The notes beneath the pieces are model-generated. The model was not told the DNA's origin and did no database searches. It was given only the letters and a program-made list of their open reading frames with translations. Below, in pieces: positions 62,537-64,000 of a stretch of 64,000 nt of DNA. The DNA comes from a bacterium HR28 (GTDB lineage Bacteria > Chloroflexota > Chloroflexia > Thermomicrobiales > Thermomicrobiaceae): the NCBI GenBank assembly GCA_002898255.1, contig BEIE01000001.1:1302001-1366000 (forward strand). The letters are read 5' to 3'. Position 1 is the first letter of the stretch. The number at the start of each line of letters is the position of its first letter. Both the position numbers and the translations under genes were made by a program.

Positions 62537-63644
62537 TCGCGAGCTGACGATACGGAATCTGCGGATCGCAGGGCCGACCCCACTACCACCAGAGGTGGTC
62601 GCTGCGATGCAGCGACCCATGGTTCCGCATCGTGGCGTGTGGTTCCGAGGTTTCGTGAAAGCACTCCTGGGGCGCCTCCGTGTCTTGCATCGGACAGATG
62701 GAGAAGTCTTTGTCCTGCCTGGTACGGGGTCGGCAGGCTGGGAAATCGCCATCGTCAACCTATTAGTGCCCGGAGATCGCGTTCTCCTCTTGGTCAACGG
62801 CGATTTTGGTGAGCGTTGGTGGCGGGTCGCGGAACGATATGGGGTAGAACTGATTGTTCGCCAGATTCCGTATGGGCGGGCGTTCAGAGCTGAGCAGGTG
62901 GCGCGCTGGTTGGAGGAGTGCCCTGGAGTACGCGCGGTATTTGTCGTTTATAATGAGACATCGACCGGGGTAACAAATCCTCTGCCGGAAATCTCAGCTG
63001 TGGTGCGCAGTGCCGGAGCACTGCTCGCTGTTGATGGTGTGAGTGCGGTGGGCGGACTGCCGCTGGAGATGGATGCCTGGGGGATCGATCTCATCTTCAG
63101 TGGGTCACAGAAAGCATGGATGTGCCCACCGGGGCTCGTGATTGTGGGTGTTGGGTCGCGGGCCTGGGAGGCTGTTGAACGGGCCGGCTATCCGCGGGCG
63201 TTTTGGGACCTTCGAGAGTACCGGGCGGCGGCACGCAGCGGCGACCTCCCGTCGACGGCACCGATCAGCCTCCTTTACGCGCTCGATGCGGCAGTTGGGT
63301 TGATCGAGGCAGAGGGGCTCGAGAACGTATGGAAGCGGCACCAGGAACTGGCGGCTTGGTTCCGTACAGCAACGCAGGAGCTTGGTCTCCGCTGCTTTGC
63401 CGAACCAGGCTACGAGAGCGCGACAGTCACAGCGCTCGAACCGCCGCCAGGAATTCCTGCCGATGAGCTGGTGGCCCGGTTAGAGGAGCAGCACGGAATC
63501 GCGGTGAACGGGGGACAGGGACGCCTGAAAGGGAAGATCCTCCGCGTGGGGCATATGGGTTGGGTGCAGCGCAGTGATCTCGAGGACGTTGTCCAGGCAC
63601 TGGCTCGAGAACTCCAGGGAAGTGTGTCGTGGAAGGGTGTCTGA
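62517..63644 (+). CDS. Class V aminotransferase (alanine-glyoxylate / serine-pyruvate type)
   Basis: A 375-residue PLP enzyme. GPTPLPPEVVAAM near the N-terminus, GTGSAGWEIAIVNLL for PLP phosphate, VYNETSTGVTNPL, VDGVSAVGGLPLEMD with the pyridine Asp, and SGSQKAWMCPPG with the Schiff-base Lys near residue 198. Members are alanine-glyoxylate, serine-glyoxylate or phosphoserine-like aminotransferases. It may also be a soluble hydrogenase-type small subunit annotation in some databases. GTG 62517 follows GGGAGGG and overlaps the preceding gene by 20 bp. Confidence 0.92.
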   Translation: MAQERADRELTIRNLRIAGPTPLPPEVVAAMQRPMVPHRGVWFRGFVKALLGRLRVLHRTDGEVFVLPGTGSAGWEIAIVNLLVPGDRVLLLVNGDFGERWWRVAERYGVELIVRQIPYGRAFRAEQVARWLEECPGVRAVFVVYNETSTGVTNPLPEISAVVRSAGALLAVDGVSAVGGLPLEMDAWGIDLIFSGSQKAWMCPPGLVIVGVGSRAWEAVERAGYPRAFWDLREYRAAARSGDLPSTAPISLLYALDAAVGLIEAEGLENVWKRHQELAAWFRTATQELGLRCFAEPGYESATVTALEPPPGIPADELVARLEEQHGIAVNGGQGRLKGKILRVGHMGWVQRSDLEDVVQALARELQGSVSWKGV

Positions 63645-63747
63645 GGCGATCGTGCTGGTTGGAGTGCTCGGATTCGCATCAGAGGAATGTGGCCGTGGGA
63701 CTGCGGGGCTTTTGGAGAGGGCAGTGACAGTCGATGCCCGTCGGTGC

Positions 63748-63776
63748 TTGTCGGAGAGTGAAGGACTGGCTATACT
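63748..63776 (+). promoter_or_regulatory. Candidate promoter of the rpsA-like gene
   Basis: TTGTCG (63748-63753), 17-bp spacer, TATACT (63771-63776). The -10 is the same TATACT seen before rpmH and tRNA-Val, and the start would be about 70 bp before the ATG. Confidence 0.6.
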
Positions 63777-63852
63777 AACGGCGGTGTCTCGCTAACCGAC
63801 GGCTCGAACGAGACCGGAGGGTTGGCAAAACTACGACACTCGAGGAAGGTTC

Positions 63853-64000
63853 ATGGTGGGGCAGCAGATCGACGAGGCGCATTTCGGTCGGCAGGGGCTC
63901 GGGAGCGTCCCGGTGATGGATGATGCCGAGTTGTTCCGGCGACTTTTAGATGACCCGAGCCACGATTACCGACTGTTCCGGTACGGTGACGTGGTCGAGG
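63853..64000 (+). CDS. Probable ribosomal protein S1 (S1-domain protein), 5' end only
   Basis: The first 49 codons of a frame that runs off the right edge. It starts MVGQQIDEAHFGRQG and continues with MDDAELFRRLLDDPSHDYR and FRYGDVVE. The GDVVE motif at that distance from the N-terminus is how the first S1 repeat of bacterial RpsA-like proteins begins. ATG 63853 follows GAGGAAGG. The identification rests on a short match only. Confidence 0.5.
   Translation, partial: MVGQQIDEAHFGRQGLGSVPVMDDAELFRRLLDDPSHDYRLFRYGDVVE

Noticed and set aside
1-64000. CRISPR arrays, IS elements, prophage genes
   Set aside because: No regularly spaced repeats, transposase or phage genes; the single tyrosine recombinase looks like a core Xer protein.

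Overview
The window is an ordinary-looking stretch of bacterial chromosome, about 60% G+C, densely packed on both strands. Many ORFs start with GTG or TTG and follow strong GGAGG-type ribosome binding sites. Protein character suggests a thermophilic Chloroflexota of the Thermomicrobia type (Thermomicrobium/Sphaerobacter-like): an IleRS with the HHAW version of the class I signature, a dimeric GlyRS, a bifunctional homocysteine methyltransferase/MTHFR, an ECF sigma with a Pro-rich anti-sigma partner, and large GAF/HD-GYP signalling proteins. The taxonomic call is an inference from protein style, not from a marker-gene tree. No prophage, IS, CRISPR, rRNA or replication origin was seen.

Layout. 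0-5 kb: 5' part of ileS (minus) behind a T-box leader, then an MFS transporter and a DUF1624/HGSNAT-type membrane protein. 4-8 kb: a very large multi-GAF/HD-GYP protein (minus) whose 3' end overlaps the membrane protein gene by about 190 bp. 8-13 kb: a serine hydrolase, then the classic rpmH-rnpA-yidD-yidC-jag cluster (without dnaA) and a PfkB kinase. 12.8-19 kb: a YbaK-type deacylase and greA (minus), a class III aminotransferase, an orphan 114-aa gene with a consensus promoter and its own terminator, moaC, mnmA, and a DUF6391 membrane protein. 18.6-21.7 kb: MarR regulator, ABC exporter (ATPase and permease), DUF4349 lipoprotein. 22-26 kb: M20 peptidase, NagD-type HAD phosphatase, methyltransferase, M19 dipeptidase. 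26-31.5 kb: thrS with a second T-box leader, tRNA-Val(GAC) with promoter and terminator, an RNase HI-like protein and an EF-G-like GTPase. 31.5-41 kb: M42 peptidase, coaX, ppc, queG, a PfkB kinase, ispG and the site-2 protease rseP. 41.5-49 kb: alanine dehydrogenase, XerC/D recombinase, glyS, parB, a CPBP protease, and the anti-sigma/ECF-sigma pair. 49.8-58 kb: homocysteine methyltransferase/MTHFR, rplS, rnhB, yraN, M20 peptidase, moaB/mog, hisS, PIG-L deacetylase, moaA. 58-64 kb: a chemoreceptor, an HxlR regulator, an O-antigen-ligase-like protein, a class V aminotransferase, and the first codons of a probable rpsA.

Common themes. Translation and RNA quality control are prominent: four aminoacyl-tRNA synthetases, two of them under T-box control, plus mnmA, queG, ybaK, greA, rnpA, rnhB, rplS and fusA2. 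Three molybdenum cofactor genes (moaC, moaB, moaA) lie dispersed. Signal transduction is represented by HD-GYP/GAF, the MCP, the ECF/anti-sigma pair, MarR and HxlR. Several promoters share a TATACT -10 box with 17-bp spacing.

I did not find an obviously new multi-gene system. The most interesting items are single loci: the anti-sigma factor with a repeated extracytoplasmic C-terminal module, the DUF6391 His/Cys membrane protein, the two T-boxes (one without a U-tract), the orphan 114-aa gene, and the long antisense overlap of the HD-GYP gene.
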